This document shows, piece by piece, positions 27,316 to 36,589 of a stretch of 64,000 nucleotides of DNA (within the stretch, counting starts at the first letter, position 1; every line of letters begins with the position of its first letter). The DNA lies in assembly GCF_014268935.2 (NCBI RefSeq), contig NZ_JABWRJ020000003.1, positions 372,001 through 436,000 of the forward strand, read 5' to 3'. A program made the translations under genes and the position numbers. Under the pieces are notes generated by a model that saw nothing but the letters and a program-made list of their open reading frames with translations, was not told where the DNA came from and did no database searches. Source of the DNA: Pseudomonas peradeniyensis. GTDB taxonomy: Bacteria > Pseudomonadota > Gammaproteobacteria > Pseudomonadales > Pseudomonadaceae.

Positions 27316-30315
27316 ATGGACATGCAGATCCCCGGATTCGATATCGATCGCGAGCTTGGCCAAGGCGCCATGGCCAGCGTGTACCTCGCCACCCAGCGTT
27401 CCCTGGAACGCAAGGTGGCGCTGAAGATCATGGCGGCGAGCCTGGCCGCCGACCCGACCTTCTGCGAGCGCTTCCTGCGCGAAGGGCGCACCCTGGCGCG
27501 GCTGGCGCACCCGAACATCGCCACCATCCACGACATCGGCAATGTCGGCGAGCTGTACTACATGGCCATGGAGTACCTGCCCAGCGGCACGCTCAAGGAG
27601 CGCATCGCCGATGGACTGACGCCCGAGCAGGGCCTCGCCTACGTGCGCCAGATCGCCCAGGCGCTGGGTTATGCCCATGCCCAGGGCCTGGTGCACCGCG
27701 ACGTCAAGCCGGCCAACATCCTGTTCCGCGCCGATGGCACCGCGGTGCTGTCGGACTTCGGCATCGCCAAGTCGCTGGATGACCGCACCCAGTTCACCCA
27801 GGCCGGCTTCGCCGTCGGCACGCCGAGCTACATGAGCCCGGAACAGGCGCGCGGCATGGAGATCGATGGCCGCGCCGACCTGTATGCGCTGGGCGTGGTG
27901 CTTTACGAGATCCTGGTCGGCAAGCTGCCGTACAGCGGTACCGACGCGCTGTCCACGGCGCTGGCGCACCTGACCGAGCCGCTGCCGGAACTGCCCATCG
28001 AGCATGGCCGCTACCAGGACATCCTGCGGGGCCTGCTGGCCAAGGATCCCAACGAGCGCTTCGCCGACGCGGCGGCGTTGCTGGCCGCGCTGGACCGCCT
28101 GACCGTCCAGGCGCCGGTCGAGGAAAACGACAGTACATTGGTGCGCCCGTTGCCGATCCCGCCGCCGGCCACCACCCCGCAGCCGGTGTCCATCGACATT
28201 CCGCAAGCCCTTCCTGTGGCCGAGCCCGCCCGGCGGCCCGAACCCAAGCCCGCTCCCGCCGTGAAGTCCGGATCGAACAAACCGGCCAAGGCCGTGCTGG
28301 CGGTGGCGATCGCGGCGGCGCTGGGATTGGGTGGCGCGTTCTTCTGGCTGCTCGGCGGCAGTGACGCGCCCGCGCCAGAAACACCGGTGGCGCAGACGCC
28401 CGCCGACAGCGTGGCCCCCGCCGAACCCAAGATCACACCCGTTGTCGCCTCGGACGATGGCCGCCCACTGCTGATGCCCGGCAAGAAGACCCTGTTCCAG
28501 CGTGTGCTGACCAAGCCCGAGGCCCAGCTGGTGGCCCAGCCCGGCGATGCCTCGGGCGAGAAACTGCCAGCCTTCTCCGTGCTCTACGTCTACCAGCGCA
28601 AGGACGTCGGCGGCCAGGCTTGGGTCCAGGTCGGCGCCGCCAGCGACGGCCAGCGCGATGGCTGGTTGCCGGCCGCGCAGACCAGCGACTGGAAACAGAG
28701 CCTGGTGCTCAAGTTCACCGAGCGCTCGGGCCGCTCGCCGGTGATGTTCATGCGCCAGGTGGACGACGTGCAGCACCTGCTCGACGATACCACCCAGGCC
28801 CGCGACAGCCTGCTCAAGGCGCAGAACCACCCCGACCAGGTACCGCAGGTGATGGCCCTGGAGCCGGCGGCCAGCGCCGTGCCGCAGAACCAGTTCTACC
28901 TGATGCCGATCTTCGACTACCGCGAAAGCTTCGATGCCGGCGGCCAGCCGGTGCAGCTGCTCAACATCGCCTCGATCGACCCCGGCGCCAGTGCCCGTGA
29001 CAGCGCGCCCAAGGCGGCCGGCGTGGCGGCGGTCGGCGACAACAGCTTCCGCACCGGCATCGTCCTGGTGGTGGACACCTCGGTGTCCATGCAGCCCTAT
29101 ATCGACCGGGTGCGCCAGGTGGTCAGCGAGCTGCAGCAGCAACTGGCGGCCCGGGGCGAGCTGGACAGCGTCAGCTTCGGCCTGGTGGGTTTCCGCAACA
29201 ACGTCAAGCGCACCCCGGGTCTCGAGTACTTGAGCAAAACCCTGGTCAGCCTGGAGGAGGGCCGCGATCCTGCGCGCTTCCTCAAGGCCGCCTCGCAGGT
29301 CAGGGCCACCAGCGTTTCCAGCCATTCGTTCAACGAAGACGCCTTCGCCGGGGTGATGCAGGCCGTCGAGGGCATGGACTGGTCCGGCTATGGCGGGCGC
29401 CTCATCCTGCTGGTCAGCGATGCCGGCGCACTGCGCAAGAACGACCCGTTCAGCAGCACCCAGATGAACGAGGCCGAAGTGCGCCAGGCCGCGCTGAGCA
29501 AGCAGATCAAGATCTACGCCCTGCACCTGCGCACCCCCGCCGGGGTGAAGAACCACGGCGCGGCCGAAAGCCAGTACCGCGTGCTCACCGCCGACAGCAA
29601 CCCGCAGATCGGCGACCTTTACGTCGGCGTGCCGGGGGGCGAGGTCGGCGCGTTCGGCGAGCGCGTGCGCGAGATCGGCTCGACCTTCGCCGAGCTGGTG
29701 CACCAGGTACGCAACCAGCAACCACAGCCGGTGCCGCTGCTGACCTCGGCCTCGGGGCTGGCGGCCAAGTCCCAGGCCATCGGCTATGCCATGCACATGG
29801 ACTTCCTCGGCCGCCATGGCGCGAGCCAGGCGCCGCAGCTGGTCAGTGCCTGGACCGCCGACCGCGACCTGACCAACCCGACGCTGCCCACCCTGCAGGT
29901 GTGCGTGATGCTCACCAAGCTGCAGCTCAACGACCTGCAGCAGTCGCTCAAGCTGATCGTCGATGCCGCGCGCAAGACCCGCAGCTCGCCGGGCGACTTC
30001 TTCAACGAGATCGCCAGCGCCAGCGCCTACATGAGCCGCGACCCTGGCGCCCTGCGCAAGGGCGCCAACCTGGCCCAGGGCGGGGTGCTCGGCGAGTACC
30101 TCGATGGCCTGCCGTACCGCAGCAAGTCCTTGAGCATGACCCAGGACCTGTGGCTGTCGCTGTCGGTGGCCGAGCAGGAGGACTTCATCGACGAGCTGGA
30201 CTCGAAGATCCGCCTGTACGAGACCTTCCACAACGACATGGCCAACTGGGTGCGCTTCGGCAACGCCGAGCCGGGTGACGCCCTGTACCGTGTCCCGCTG
30301 TCGACGCTGCCGTGA
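27316..30315 (+). CDS. ppkA: PpkA, transmembrane Ser/Thr kinase with VWA domain
   Basis: 999 residues. The Hanks kinase domain (about 5-265) has GQGAMASVYLA, the lysine in VALKIM, HRDVKPANILF, DFGIAKS and MSPEQARG, so it looks active. A Pro-rich stretch precedes a single transmembrane helix (about 326-347, VLAVAIAAALGLGGAFFWLL). The periplasmic half carries a von Willebrand A domain from about 580 with the MIDAS motif VVDTSVSM. PpkA is activated by TagQRST and phosphorylates Fha. Domain order equals the HSI-I kinase. It overlaps tagT by 4 nt. Confidence 0.96.
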   Translation: MDMQIPGFDIDRELGQGAMASVYLATQRSLERKVALKIMAASLAADPTFCERFLREGRTLARLAHPNIATIHDIGNVGELYYMAMEYLPSGTLKERIADGLTPEQGLAYVRQIAQALGYAHAQGLVHRDVKPANILFRADGTAVLSDFGIAKSLDDRTQFTQAGFAVGTPSYMSPEQARGMEIDGRADLYALGVVLYEILVGKLPYSGTDALSTALAHLTEPLPELPIEHGRYQDILRGLLAKDPNERFADAAALLAALDRLTVQAPVEENDSTLVRPLPIPPPATTPQPVSIDIPQALPVAEPARRPEPKPAPAVKSGSNKPAKAVLAVAIAAALGLGGAFFWLLGGSDAPAPETPVAQTPADSVAPAEPKITPVVASDDGRPLLMPGKKTLFQRVLTKPEAQLVAQPGDASGEKLPAFSVLYVYQRKDVGGQAWVQVGAASDGQRDGWLPAAQTSDWKQSLVLKFTERSGRSPVMFMRQVDDVQHLLDDTTQARDSLLKAQNHPDQVPQVMALEPAASAVPQNQFYLMPIFDYRESFDAGGQPVQLLNIASIDPGASARDSAPKAAGVAAVGDNSFRTGIVLVVDTSVSMQPYIDRVRQVVSELQQQLAARGELDSVSFGLVGFRNNVKRTPGLEYLSKTLVSLEEGRDPARFLKAASQVRATSVSSHSFNEDAFAGVMQAVEGMDWSGYGGRLILLVSDAGALRKNDPFSSTQMNEAEVRQAALSKQIKIYALHLRTPAGVKNHGAAESQYRVLTADSNPQIGDLYVGVPGGEVGAFGERVREIGSTFAELVHQVRNQQPQPVPLLTSASGLAAKSQAIGYAMHMDFLGRHGASQAPQLVSAWTADRDLTNPTLPTLQVCVMLTKLQLNDLQQSLKLIVDAARKTRSSPGDFFNEIASASAYMSRDPGALRKGANLAQGGVLGEYLDGLPYRSKSLSMTQDLWLSLSVAEQEDFIDELDSKIRLYETFHNDMANWVRFGNAEPGDALYRVPLSTLP

Positions 30316-31019
30316 TGATTCGCCTGGACGGGGTGCGCAAGACGCGCGGGCAGGGTGCCCAGCGCTACAGCCTGCAGGTCGACCGGCTGCACCTGGCCGT
30401 GGGCGAACGGGTGGCGCTGGTCGGCCCCAGCGGCTGCGGCAAGAGCACCTTGCTCGACCTGCTGGCGCTGGTGCTGGCGCCGGATGTGGCAGAGGGCTTC
30501 GTCCTCGGCGGCGAGGATGTCGCCGGGCTGTGGCGCGGGCGACAGCTCGACCGCCTGGCCAGCTGGCGTAGTCGGCACCTCGGCTACGTGCTGCAGGCGG
30601 GTGGGCTGCTGGGCTTTCTCGATGTGCGCGGCAATATCCGTCTGCCACGCCAGTTGCTGGGGCTCGGCGATGACGGTAGCGTCGAGCGCCTGGCCGAAGC
30701 GCTGGATGTGCAAGACCAGCTAGGCAAGAAACCTGCCGCCCTGTCCCTCGGCCAGCGTCAGCGGGTCAGCTGCGCCCGCGCCCTGGCCCATGCCCCGACA
30801 TTGCTGCTGGCCGATGAGCCGACCGCCGCGCTGGACCCGGTCAACGCCGAGCGGGTGATGCAGCTGTTGCTGCGCGAGGCCGAGGCGCGCCAGGTGACCT
30901 GCGTGGTCGCCACCCACGACGAAGGCCTGGCCCGCCAAGCCGGGTTGACGGTGCTGCGCATGGCCTGTCGGCGTGAGGTCGACGGCGGCGTCACGGCAAC
31001 GCTGGAGCGGGCCGCCTGA
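30312..31019 (+). CDS. tagT: TagT, ABC transporter ATPase
   Basis: 235 residues with Walker A GPSGCGKST, signature LSLGQRQRV and Walker B LLLADEPTAALD. With the permease TagS it forms an ABC complex that in P. aeruginosa acts upstream of PpkA in sensing envelope attack; no transported substrate is known. Its ATG overlaps the ppkA stop as ATGA, and its stop overlaps the tagS start. Confidence 0.94.
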   Translation: MMIRLDGVRKTRGQGAQRYSLQVDRLHLAVGERVALVGPSGCGKSTLLDLLALVLAPDVAEGFVLGGEDVAGLWRGRQLDRLASWRSRHLGYVLQAGGLLGFLDVRGNIRLPRQLLGLGDDGSVERLAEALDVQDQLGKKPAALSLGQRQRVSCARALAHAPTLLLADEPTAALDPVNAERVMQLLLREAEARQVTCVVATHDEGLARQAGLTVLRMACRREVDGGVTATLERAA

Positions 31020-32221
31020 TGCGCCCGCTGCTGATCGCCGGGCTGGCCTGGCAGGACTACCGCAACGATGCGCGGCTGTCGGCGTGCGGCGTGCTGGCGC
31101 TGGTGGCGGTGATCGCGCCGCTGCTGGTGCTGTTCGGCCTGAAGTTCGGCCTGGTCGGCAGCCTGACCGAGCGCCTGCAGCGTGACCCGGGCGTGCGCGA
31201 GATCATTCCCCTGGGCGGTGGACGCTTTCGCGCTGAGTTCATCGAGGAACTGGCACAACGTCCGGGGGTGGCCTTCGCCATCCCCCGGACCCGGCAGATT
31301 GCCGCCACCGCAGAACTGCTGTTGCCCGTCCACGGGCGTGGCCTGACGGTTGAAATGCTGCCGACCGCCAAGGGTGATCCCTTGCTGGCGCAGGTCGCTC
31401 CTCCGACGGGGCTGCAACAGGTGGTGCTGAGCTTTACCGCCGCGGAAAAGCTTGGCGCCAGGGCCGGAGACGAGCTGCAGGCCAGCTTCAGCCGCCGACA
31501 GGCCGGGCAGATGCAATGGCGGCAGACGCGCCTGCAGGTCATCAGCGTGTTGCCCCTGGCGGCGTTCGAGCGCGATGGCCTGTTCGCGTCGTTGCAGTTG
31601 CTCGAAGCCGTCGAGGATTACCGCGATGGCCGCGCAGTGCCGACACTGGGTTGGCAGGGCGAGGATCAGGGAAGCGCCCAGCAGCGGGTGTACCCGGCAT
31701 TTCGCCTGTATGCCCGCGAACTGACCGATGTCGAGCCTCTGCGCCAGTTCTTCGCCGAACGCAAGCTGCTGGTCTCGACCCAGGCCGCACAGATCGCCCA
31801 GGTGCAGTCGCTCAGCCGCAACCTCGACCTGGTGTTCTGGATCATCGCCAGCCTGGCCGTGGCCGGCGCCGTGGCGGCCATCGCCGCGGGCGCGGTGGCG
31901 GCGGTGGAGCGCAAGCAGCGCGAGCTGGCGGTGCTGCGTTTGCTGGGCTTCGGCACCGCTGCGCTGCTGTTGTTCGTGGTGCTCCAGGCGCTCTACAGCG
32001 GCATTTTGGCCGCCGCCGTGGCGGGGTTGTTGTACCTGTTGGCCGAACATGGCCTGAACCGACTTTTCATGCAGGTGCCCGGCGAGTTCGCCAGCCACCT
32101 GCTGCCCATGCACTACCTCGTTGCGCTGTGTGCCGTGCTGCTGGCCAGCACCGCCGCCGCCGCCCTGGGCGGCTGGCGGGTGGCGCGCATCGAAGCCTGC
32201 CAAGGAATACGTGATGTCTGA
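31019..32221 (+). CDS. tagS: TagS, FtsX-like ABC permease
   Basis: 400 residues. One N-terminal helix (about 20-45), a large periplasmic loop, and three C-terminal helices (about 270-390; ASLAVAGAVAAIAAGAVAAV among them) give the four-helix FtsX/MacB layout. A VLRLLGFG motif follows the second helix, as in this family. It partners TagT. The end overlaps tagR by 8 nt. Confidence 0.92.
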   Translation: MRPLLIAGLAWQDYRNDARLSACGVLALVAVIAPLLVLFGLKFGLVGSLTERLQRDPGVREIIPLGGGRFRAEFIEELAQRPGVAFAIPRTRQIAATAELLLPVHGRGLTVEMLPTAKGDPLLAQVAPPTGLQQVVLSFTAAEKLGARAGDELQASFSRRQAGQMQWRQTRLQVISVLPLAAFERDGLFASLQLLEAVEDYRDGRAVPTLGWQGEDQGSAQQRVYPAFRLYARELTDVEPLRQFFAERKLLVSTQAAQIAQVQSLSRNLDLVFWIIASLAVAGAVAAIAAGAVAAVERKQRELAVLRLLGFGTAALLLFVVLQALYSGILAAAVAGLLYLLAEHGLNRLFMQVPGEFASHLLPMHYLVALCAVLLASTAAAALGGWRVARIEACQGIRDV

Positions 32222-33980
32222 TCGCCGTCTCGGGGCTGCCGCCCTGATCCTCACCGCGCTGAGCCTGGGGGCCTGTTCCCCGGCCGATGGCGACGACAAG
32301 GCCAAGCCGGCCGTGCAGTCCCAGGCCGGGGCCGACAGCAAGTTCGACAACCCCAAACCGTTGCCAGGCGATGTCAGCCTGCCGCTGCCCTGTGGCGGCG
32401 AGCTGGTGCTACGCAGTATCTACGTGCTGGCCCAAGGCAGCCTCGACGACCGCGAGGTCAACCTTGGCTACCCGTTCAGCGAAGGCGAGGCCGGCTACAA
32501 GCAGTCGTTCATTTCCGGCTATCGGCGCGACTTCATCAATGGCCAGTTCAGCCTGCAGGACCTGGCGCCGCAGTGGCAGAAGGCGGTCGGCCCGAGCCTG
32601 CCGAAGGTCGAGAAAGGCAGCCCGCTCACGCCGATGATGTACTTCATCGGCAAGTACGAAGTGACCGCCCGCCAGTACGCCCAGGTGATGGCCCAGGCGC
32701 CGTCGCTGGCCGGCGGCGACGCGGCGCCGGCCTGTGAGGCGAACAGCGACGCGGCGGGGCGCCTGCCCAAGGTCAAGCTGTCGCGCTTCGAGGCCGAACG
32801 CTTCGCCGCCGTCTACAGCGCCTGGCTGATGAAGCACCATCGCGACCTGCTGCCGGTCAGTGGCCGTGGCAGCAAGGCCGAGGACGGTGGCACCGGTTTC
32901 GTGCGCCTGCCCACCGAAGTCGAGTGGGAATTCGCCGCCCGTGGCGGTTCGGCGGTCAGCCGCCAGGAACTGGAAGGACGGCTGTTCCCGCGCAAGGTCG
33001 AAGGCGCCGACAGTGAGGGACCGCTGGCCGACTTCGCGGTGTTCAACCAGGTTGCCGGCGGCACCGGGCAGGCGGCGCGGCTGATGCCGATCGGCACCAA
33101 ACAGCCCAACCCGCTGGGCTTGTTCGACGTGATCGGCAACGCCGCCGAGATGGTCCAGGAGTCGTTCCAGCTGGTCAACGCCGGGCGCCTGCAGGGCGCC
33201 TACGGTGGTTTCGTGGTCAAGGGTGGCAACTACCTCGAGGGTGAGGGCACCCTGTTTACCGGCATGCGCCGCGAGTATCCGCTGTTCGGCGCCGACGGCA
33301 CCGAGCAGCGCAACGAGACCACTGGCTTTCGCGTAGCCATCGGCGCCCTGTCGGCGCCGCGCTCGCGCTACCAGGAGCTGTTCGAGCAGTGGCAGAAGGA
33401 AGGCCGACTGGCCGGTCTGACCGACGACATCGACGCCGCCCAGGACCCGACCAAGCGCCTGGACAGCATCATCGCCGCCGCCACCGACCCGCGCCAGCAG
33501 GCCGAGCTCGGCCTGGTCAACGAAGAGCTCAAGCGCAACGTCTCGCTGATCGCCCGTCAGCGTGAAGAGGCCGCCGGCAACCTGATCCAGTCCGCCGCCC
33601 TGGTGGCCGAGACCGTCAACAACTACAACATCCGCCTGACCAACCTGCAGTCCACCCAGGCCAAGGCCGAGGCCTCGGGCGACCAGACCAGCGCGCGTAT
33701 GTATGGCGCTGCCATCGCCAATGGCCGCGCCGCCCTCGACGGCGCCGTGGCGATCTACATCGACAACCTGTCCAGCGGCACGCGCTACACCGACGCGGTG
33801 ATCCAGGCGCAGTTCCAGCGGGTCAAGGAAGAACTCAATCGCAAGCCGGTCCTGGGCAACAGCCTGGTGACCCGCGCCACCCTGTTCGTCCGCCACGTCG
33901 GGGAGTACCGCCAGAATCGGCGGGCCGATCCGGCGACGATCCTCAAGGAGCTGCTGGCATCGGCCGCCCCGCGACCCTAA
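32214..33980 (+). CDS. tagR: TagR, formylglycine-generating-enzyme-like lipoprotein
   Basis: 588 residues from the ATG at 32214, with a signal and lipobox (LGAC near residue 18). A SUMF1/FGE-like domain (about 120-380) shows FIGKYEVTARQYAQ, RLPTEVEWEFAARGG, GLFDVIGNAAEMVQ and ETTGFRVAIG. The C-terminal 200 residues look helical. TagR is a periplasmic activator of PpkA in the threonine phosphorylation pathway. An earlier in-frame ATG lies inside tagS and would bury the signal peptide. Confidence 0.93.
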   Translation: MSDRRLGAAALILTALSLGACSPADGDDKAKPAVQSQAGADSKFDNPKPLPGDVSLPLPCGGELVLRSIYVLAQGSLDDREVNLGYPFSEGEAGYKQSFISGYRRDFINGQFSLQDLAPQWQKAVGPSLPKVEKGSPLTPMMYFIGKYEVTARQYAQVMAQAPSLAGGDAAPACEANSDAAGRLPKVKLSRFEAERFAAVYSAWLMKHHRDLLPVSGRGSKAEDGGTGFVRLPTEVEWEFAARGGSAVSRQELEGRLFPRKVEGADSEGPLADFAVFNQVAGGTGQAARLMPIGTKQPNPLGLFDVIGNAAEMVQESFQLVNAGRLQGAYGGFVVKGGNYLEGEGTLFTGMRREYPLFGADGTEQRNETTGFRVAIGALSAPRSRYQELFEQWQKEGRLAGLTDDIDAAQDPTKRLDSIIAAATDPRQQAELGLVNEELKRNVSLIARQREEAAGNLIQSAALVAETVNNYNIRLTNLQSTQAKAEASGDQTSARMYGAAIANGRAALDGAVAIYIDNLSSGTRYTDAVIQAQFQRVKEELNRKPVLGNSLVTRATLFVRHVGEYRQNRRADPATILKELLASAAPRP

Positions 33981-34058
33981 GGACAGCTTCGACAGAAAGG
34001 ACTCCCGGGAGGCACGACGCCCCCGGATACCGAGAAACCCAAGAAGAGAAACCAGACC

Positions 34059-34988
34059 ATGTTCACCCGCAAACCCCTGATCACTGCATCCCAGGCCCGT
34101 ACCGCGCTGCTGCTGGCAGCCGGTTTCAGCACCGTGCTGTTGAGCGGTTGCGCCAGCTCGCCTGTGTCCAAGGTCGGCGCCACGACCAAGGTCGAGTACT
34201 ACCCCAACTGCTACGAGCCGGTGCAGCACCTGCGCTCCACCGACGGTGACATGACCCGCTCGGTCGCCACCGGCGCGCTGCTCGGCGCGGTCGGCGGTGC
34301 CCTGACCGGCGCCCTGGTAGACAAGGAAAACCGCGGCCGCAATGCCGCCATCGGCGCCGCCGGTGGCGCCCTGGTCGGCGGCGCGGCCGGTTACTACACC
34401 GAGCGTCAGAAGCAGATCAGCGACGACAAGCAGCGCATCGCCTCGTACGCCACCGATATCGACAAGAGCGCCGCCGACCTGGACCGCACCACGGCCTACG
34501 CCAAGTCGTCGCAGTCCTGCTACCAGCGCGAGTTCGCCAGCCTGATCCAGAACCGCAAGTCTGGCCGCATCAACGACACCGAGGGGCGCAAGCGCCTGGC
34601 CGAGATCGTCGCCGGCCTGCAGGAGTCGAACAACCTGCTGACCACCGTCAACGGCCGCCTGGGTGAGAACCTGAACAACTACACCCAGGCCTACGAGCAG
34701 GACCTCAAGCAGGTCGGCGTCGCGCGCACCGACGTGGTCGCCGTGGCCGAGCCGCCGAAAGTGGCGACCACCGGCAAGAAGAAAGAAGTGAAGAAGGTCC
34801 AGCCGGCCAAGAAGGTGACCAAGGACGTGCCGCAGGAAGCCGTGGCCACCGAGAAGACCCTGCAGAATGCCAACGGCAAGAAAGCCGAGGCCCAGCAGGT
34901 GGCCAAGGCCGGTACCGACCAGGTCAACGCCATGTGCCGCAACCCGGACATGGGTGACTGGGCGCCGGTGCCGTGCCCGAACGTGTGA
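34059..34988 (+). CDS. tagQ: TagQ outer-membrane lipoprotein
   Basis: 309 residues with a signal and lipobox (VLLSGC). A glycine-zipper segment (GALLGAVGGALTGALVDKE, then AAIGAAGGALVGGAAG) follows at about residues 68-108, then a coiled-coil-rich part and a Lys/Val-rich C-terminal linker. It matches TagQ, which holds TagR at the outer membrane. In HSI-I tagQRST lead their operon; here the order is T, S, R, Q as the tail of the rightward operon, which is the same order read from the opposite end. REP elements follow. Confidence 0.88.
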   Translation: MFTRKPLITASQARTALLLAAGFSTVLLSGCASSPVSKVGATTKVEYYPNCYEPVQHLRSTDGDMTRSVATGALLGAVGGALTGALVDKENRGRNAAIGAAGGALVGGAAGYYTERQKQISDDKQRIASYATDIDKSAADLDRTTAYAKSSQSCYQREFASLIQNRKSGRINDTEGRKRLAEIVAGLQESNNLLTTVNGRLGENLNNYTQAYEQDLKQVGVARTDVVAVAEPPKVATTGKKKEVKKVQPAKKVTKDVPQEAVATEKTLQNANGKKAEAQQVAKAGTDQVNAMCRNPDMGDWAPVPCPNV

Positions 34989-35012
34989 TCCGTTAAGGCC
35001 GCTCGCCGACCT

Positions 35013-35086
35013 GTAGGAGCGGGCTTGCCCCGCGATTGCGATGGTGAATGTACCGGCGCAATCGCGGGCAAGCCCGCTCTCACAAG
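35013..35086. repeat. Inverted pair of REP elements after tagQ
   Basis: A REP (about 35013-35040, GTAGGAGCGGGCTTGCCCC) and its inverse (about 35056-35086, GCGCAATCGCGGGCAAGCCC) are separated by about 16 nt. The pair marks the boundary between tagQ and the candidate effector gene and may end or stabilise the T6SS transcript. Confidence 0.85.
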
Positions 35087-35126
35087 GCGCGCGATACAGC
35101 CGCTATTTGTGTAAGGAAACCACCCC

Positions 35127-36029
35127 GTGACAGATCTTCTGGTCAACTCCCTGGCCAACAACTCCCAGTTCCTCGCACGCCAGCGCATCCAGGGGCGGAT
35201 CAACCTGCCGCAGATGTTCGCGGCCATCGACGCTGATCCGCGTATCGTCGGTGCTGGTGTGGTGTACATCGACGCCGACTACAACGTCGTCACCCTGCGC
35301 GAGTTCCAGCCGATCTGCAGCATCCGTCCCAAGCGCGTGATCCTGCGCGAGATCAAGAAATACCAGACCCCTGACCAGTACACCCAGCAATTGCAGCACA
35401 ATCCGCGCGAGTCGCGGGTGGTCAAGGAGGCGGTCAACACGACCCTCTCTTGTGCAGGCGCGGTGATCGGCTGGTTCGTGGTGTTCAGTGGCACCATTGC
35501 CGCGCCCTTTTCCGGCGGCACCAGCCTGGTGCTGACCTACATCGGTGGCGCCGCAGCCACCGCCAGCAGCATCCAGTGCGGCATCGGTGTGATGCGCACG
35601 GTACGCGAAGTGACCAATCCGGCGGCCAACGATGCCCTCGATGAAAGCGAGTGGTACCAGGCCGCCTCGAAGGTGCTGGATGGCGTCTCGCTGCTGGGTG
35701 TCGGCGCGTCGGGCCTGAGCACGTTGAAGTATCTGCAGGTGCACAAGGCCGCGACAGGGCGTAGCTGGCTGGAGTTGTCCAGGAGTCTCAGCCGTCAGCA
35801 GCGCAAGGCGCTGACCGACGAGCTGCTGTCGATCAGGCATCCGAGCCTGACGGCCAAGCAGATCAAGTTGCGGCAGGCGGCAGGGACCATGACCAAGCGC
35901 TACACCCCGACCGAGATCAGCCACGCCACGAAGACCCTGATGCGTGACTCGCTCGGCGCTACCTTCGGCCTGGCTGGTAGTGCCACGGTACAGAGCATCG
36001 CCGTGGGGCTTTACGAGGAGGTCGAGTAA
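35127..36029 (+). CDS. Candidate membrane-acting T6SS effector
   Basis: 300 residues from a GTG at 35127 behind AAGGA. I do not recognise a catalytic domain. It has no signal peptide. Residues about 107-160 form two strongly hydrophobic, Gly/Ala/Ser-rich segments (GAVIGWFVVFSGTIAAPFSG; LVLTYIGGAAATASS), flanked by polar helical regions. This is the look of a soluble protein that inserts into membranes. The gene follows the T6SS locus directly, and 2 nt downstream lies a small four-helix membrane protein, as expected for immunity to a pore-former. The sequence shows the hydrophobic core and pairing; the toxic role is inference. Confidence 0.7.
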   Translation: MTDLLVNSLANNSQFLARQRIQGRINLPQMFAAIDADPRIVGAGVVYIDADYNVVTLREFQPICSIRPKRVILREIKKYQTPDQYTQQLQHNPRESRVVKEAVNTTLSCAGAVIGWFVVFSGTIAAPFSGGTSLVLTYIGGAAATASSIQCGIGVMRTVREVTNPAANDALDESEWYQAASKVLDGVSLLGVGASGLSTLKYLQVHKAATGRSWLELSRSLSRQQRKALTDELLSIRHPSLTAKQIKLRQAAGTMTKRYTPTEISHATKTLMRDSLGATFGLAGSATVQSIAVGLYEEVE

Positions 36030-36031
36030 CG

Positions 36032-36445
36032 ATGAAGCCTGCAGCGTTCCAGACCTTCATGCGACGTTACTTTCCGACGTTCTTGCTGGGCTTTTTCATT
36101 TGCCTCATATCGGCGGCGTTGTCAGCGACCCTGTGGATTGACAGTCACTGGCGCAATCATCCGGACAATCCGTCGTTCACCATGATATCCAGTGCAGTGC
36201 TGATCTTGCTGCTGTGCGCCGGGCATTTCGCGATGGTCCGGGGCTTCACTTGGGCCGTATGGGTGGTGCTCCCTGTACCGATTGTGGCTTTGTTGATGGC
36301 GTTGAGCTTGCTCGGTAGTGGTGTGAATGCTGTCTTGCTGGCAATCCTGCTGGCGCTGCCATTACTCGCGCTGCTGGTGTTCAACAGCCAGCGGCACCGG
36401 GAGATGCGGCAGCGGTTGGTGGAATTGCGCAGGGTGCGGCGCTAG
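36032..36445 (+). CDS. Small four-helix membrane protein, candidate immunity protein
   Basis: 137 residues with four predicted transmembrane helices (about 14-36, 49-70, 73-97, 101-120) and a basic C-terminal tail (RHREMRQRLVELRRVRR). No known family is recognised. It starts 2 nt after the preceding stop and so is surely co-expressed with it. Inner-membrane immunity proteins of this size and topology accompany pore-forming T6SS effectors; that role is inferred from the pairing only. Confidence 0.75.
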   Translation: MKPAAFQTFMRRYFPTFLLGFFICLISAALSATLWIDSHWRNHPDNPSFTMISSAVLILLLCAGHFAMVRGFTWAVWVVLPVPIVALLMALSLLGSGVNAVLLAILLALPLLALLVFNSQRHREMRQRLVELRRVRR

Positions 36446-36447
36446 CT

Positions 36448-36585
36448 ATCGCGGGGCGAGCCCGCTCCCACGCGGATGATGCTTATAACGTTGTTCCCTG
36501 CGCGACAGCGCAGCTTGAAGGGCTGGGTAATCTCCTACAAGGACGGTCCTGTACTGATCTGGTGGGAGCGGGCTGGCCCTGTGAT
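36448..36585. repeat. REP elements in inverted orientation
   Basis: One REP copy (about 36448-36471, TCGCGGGGCGAGCCCGCTCC) and an inverted, more diverged copy (about 36561-36585, GGTGGGAGCGGGCTGGCCC) fill most of the gap between the candidate immunity gene and the convergent GTPase gene. Confidence 0.75.
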
Positions 36586-36589
36586 CGGA

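Noticed and set aside
27295..30648. Long open frame antisense to ppkA
   Set aside because: Same kind of GC-rich shadow; PpkA on the other strand has all kinase motifs.
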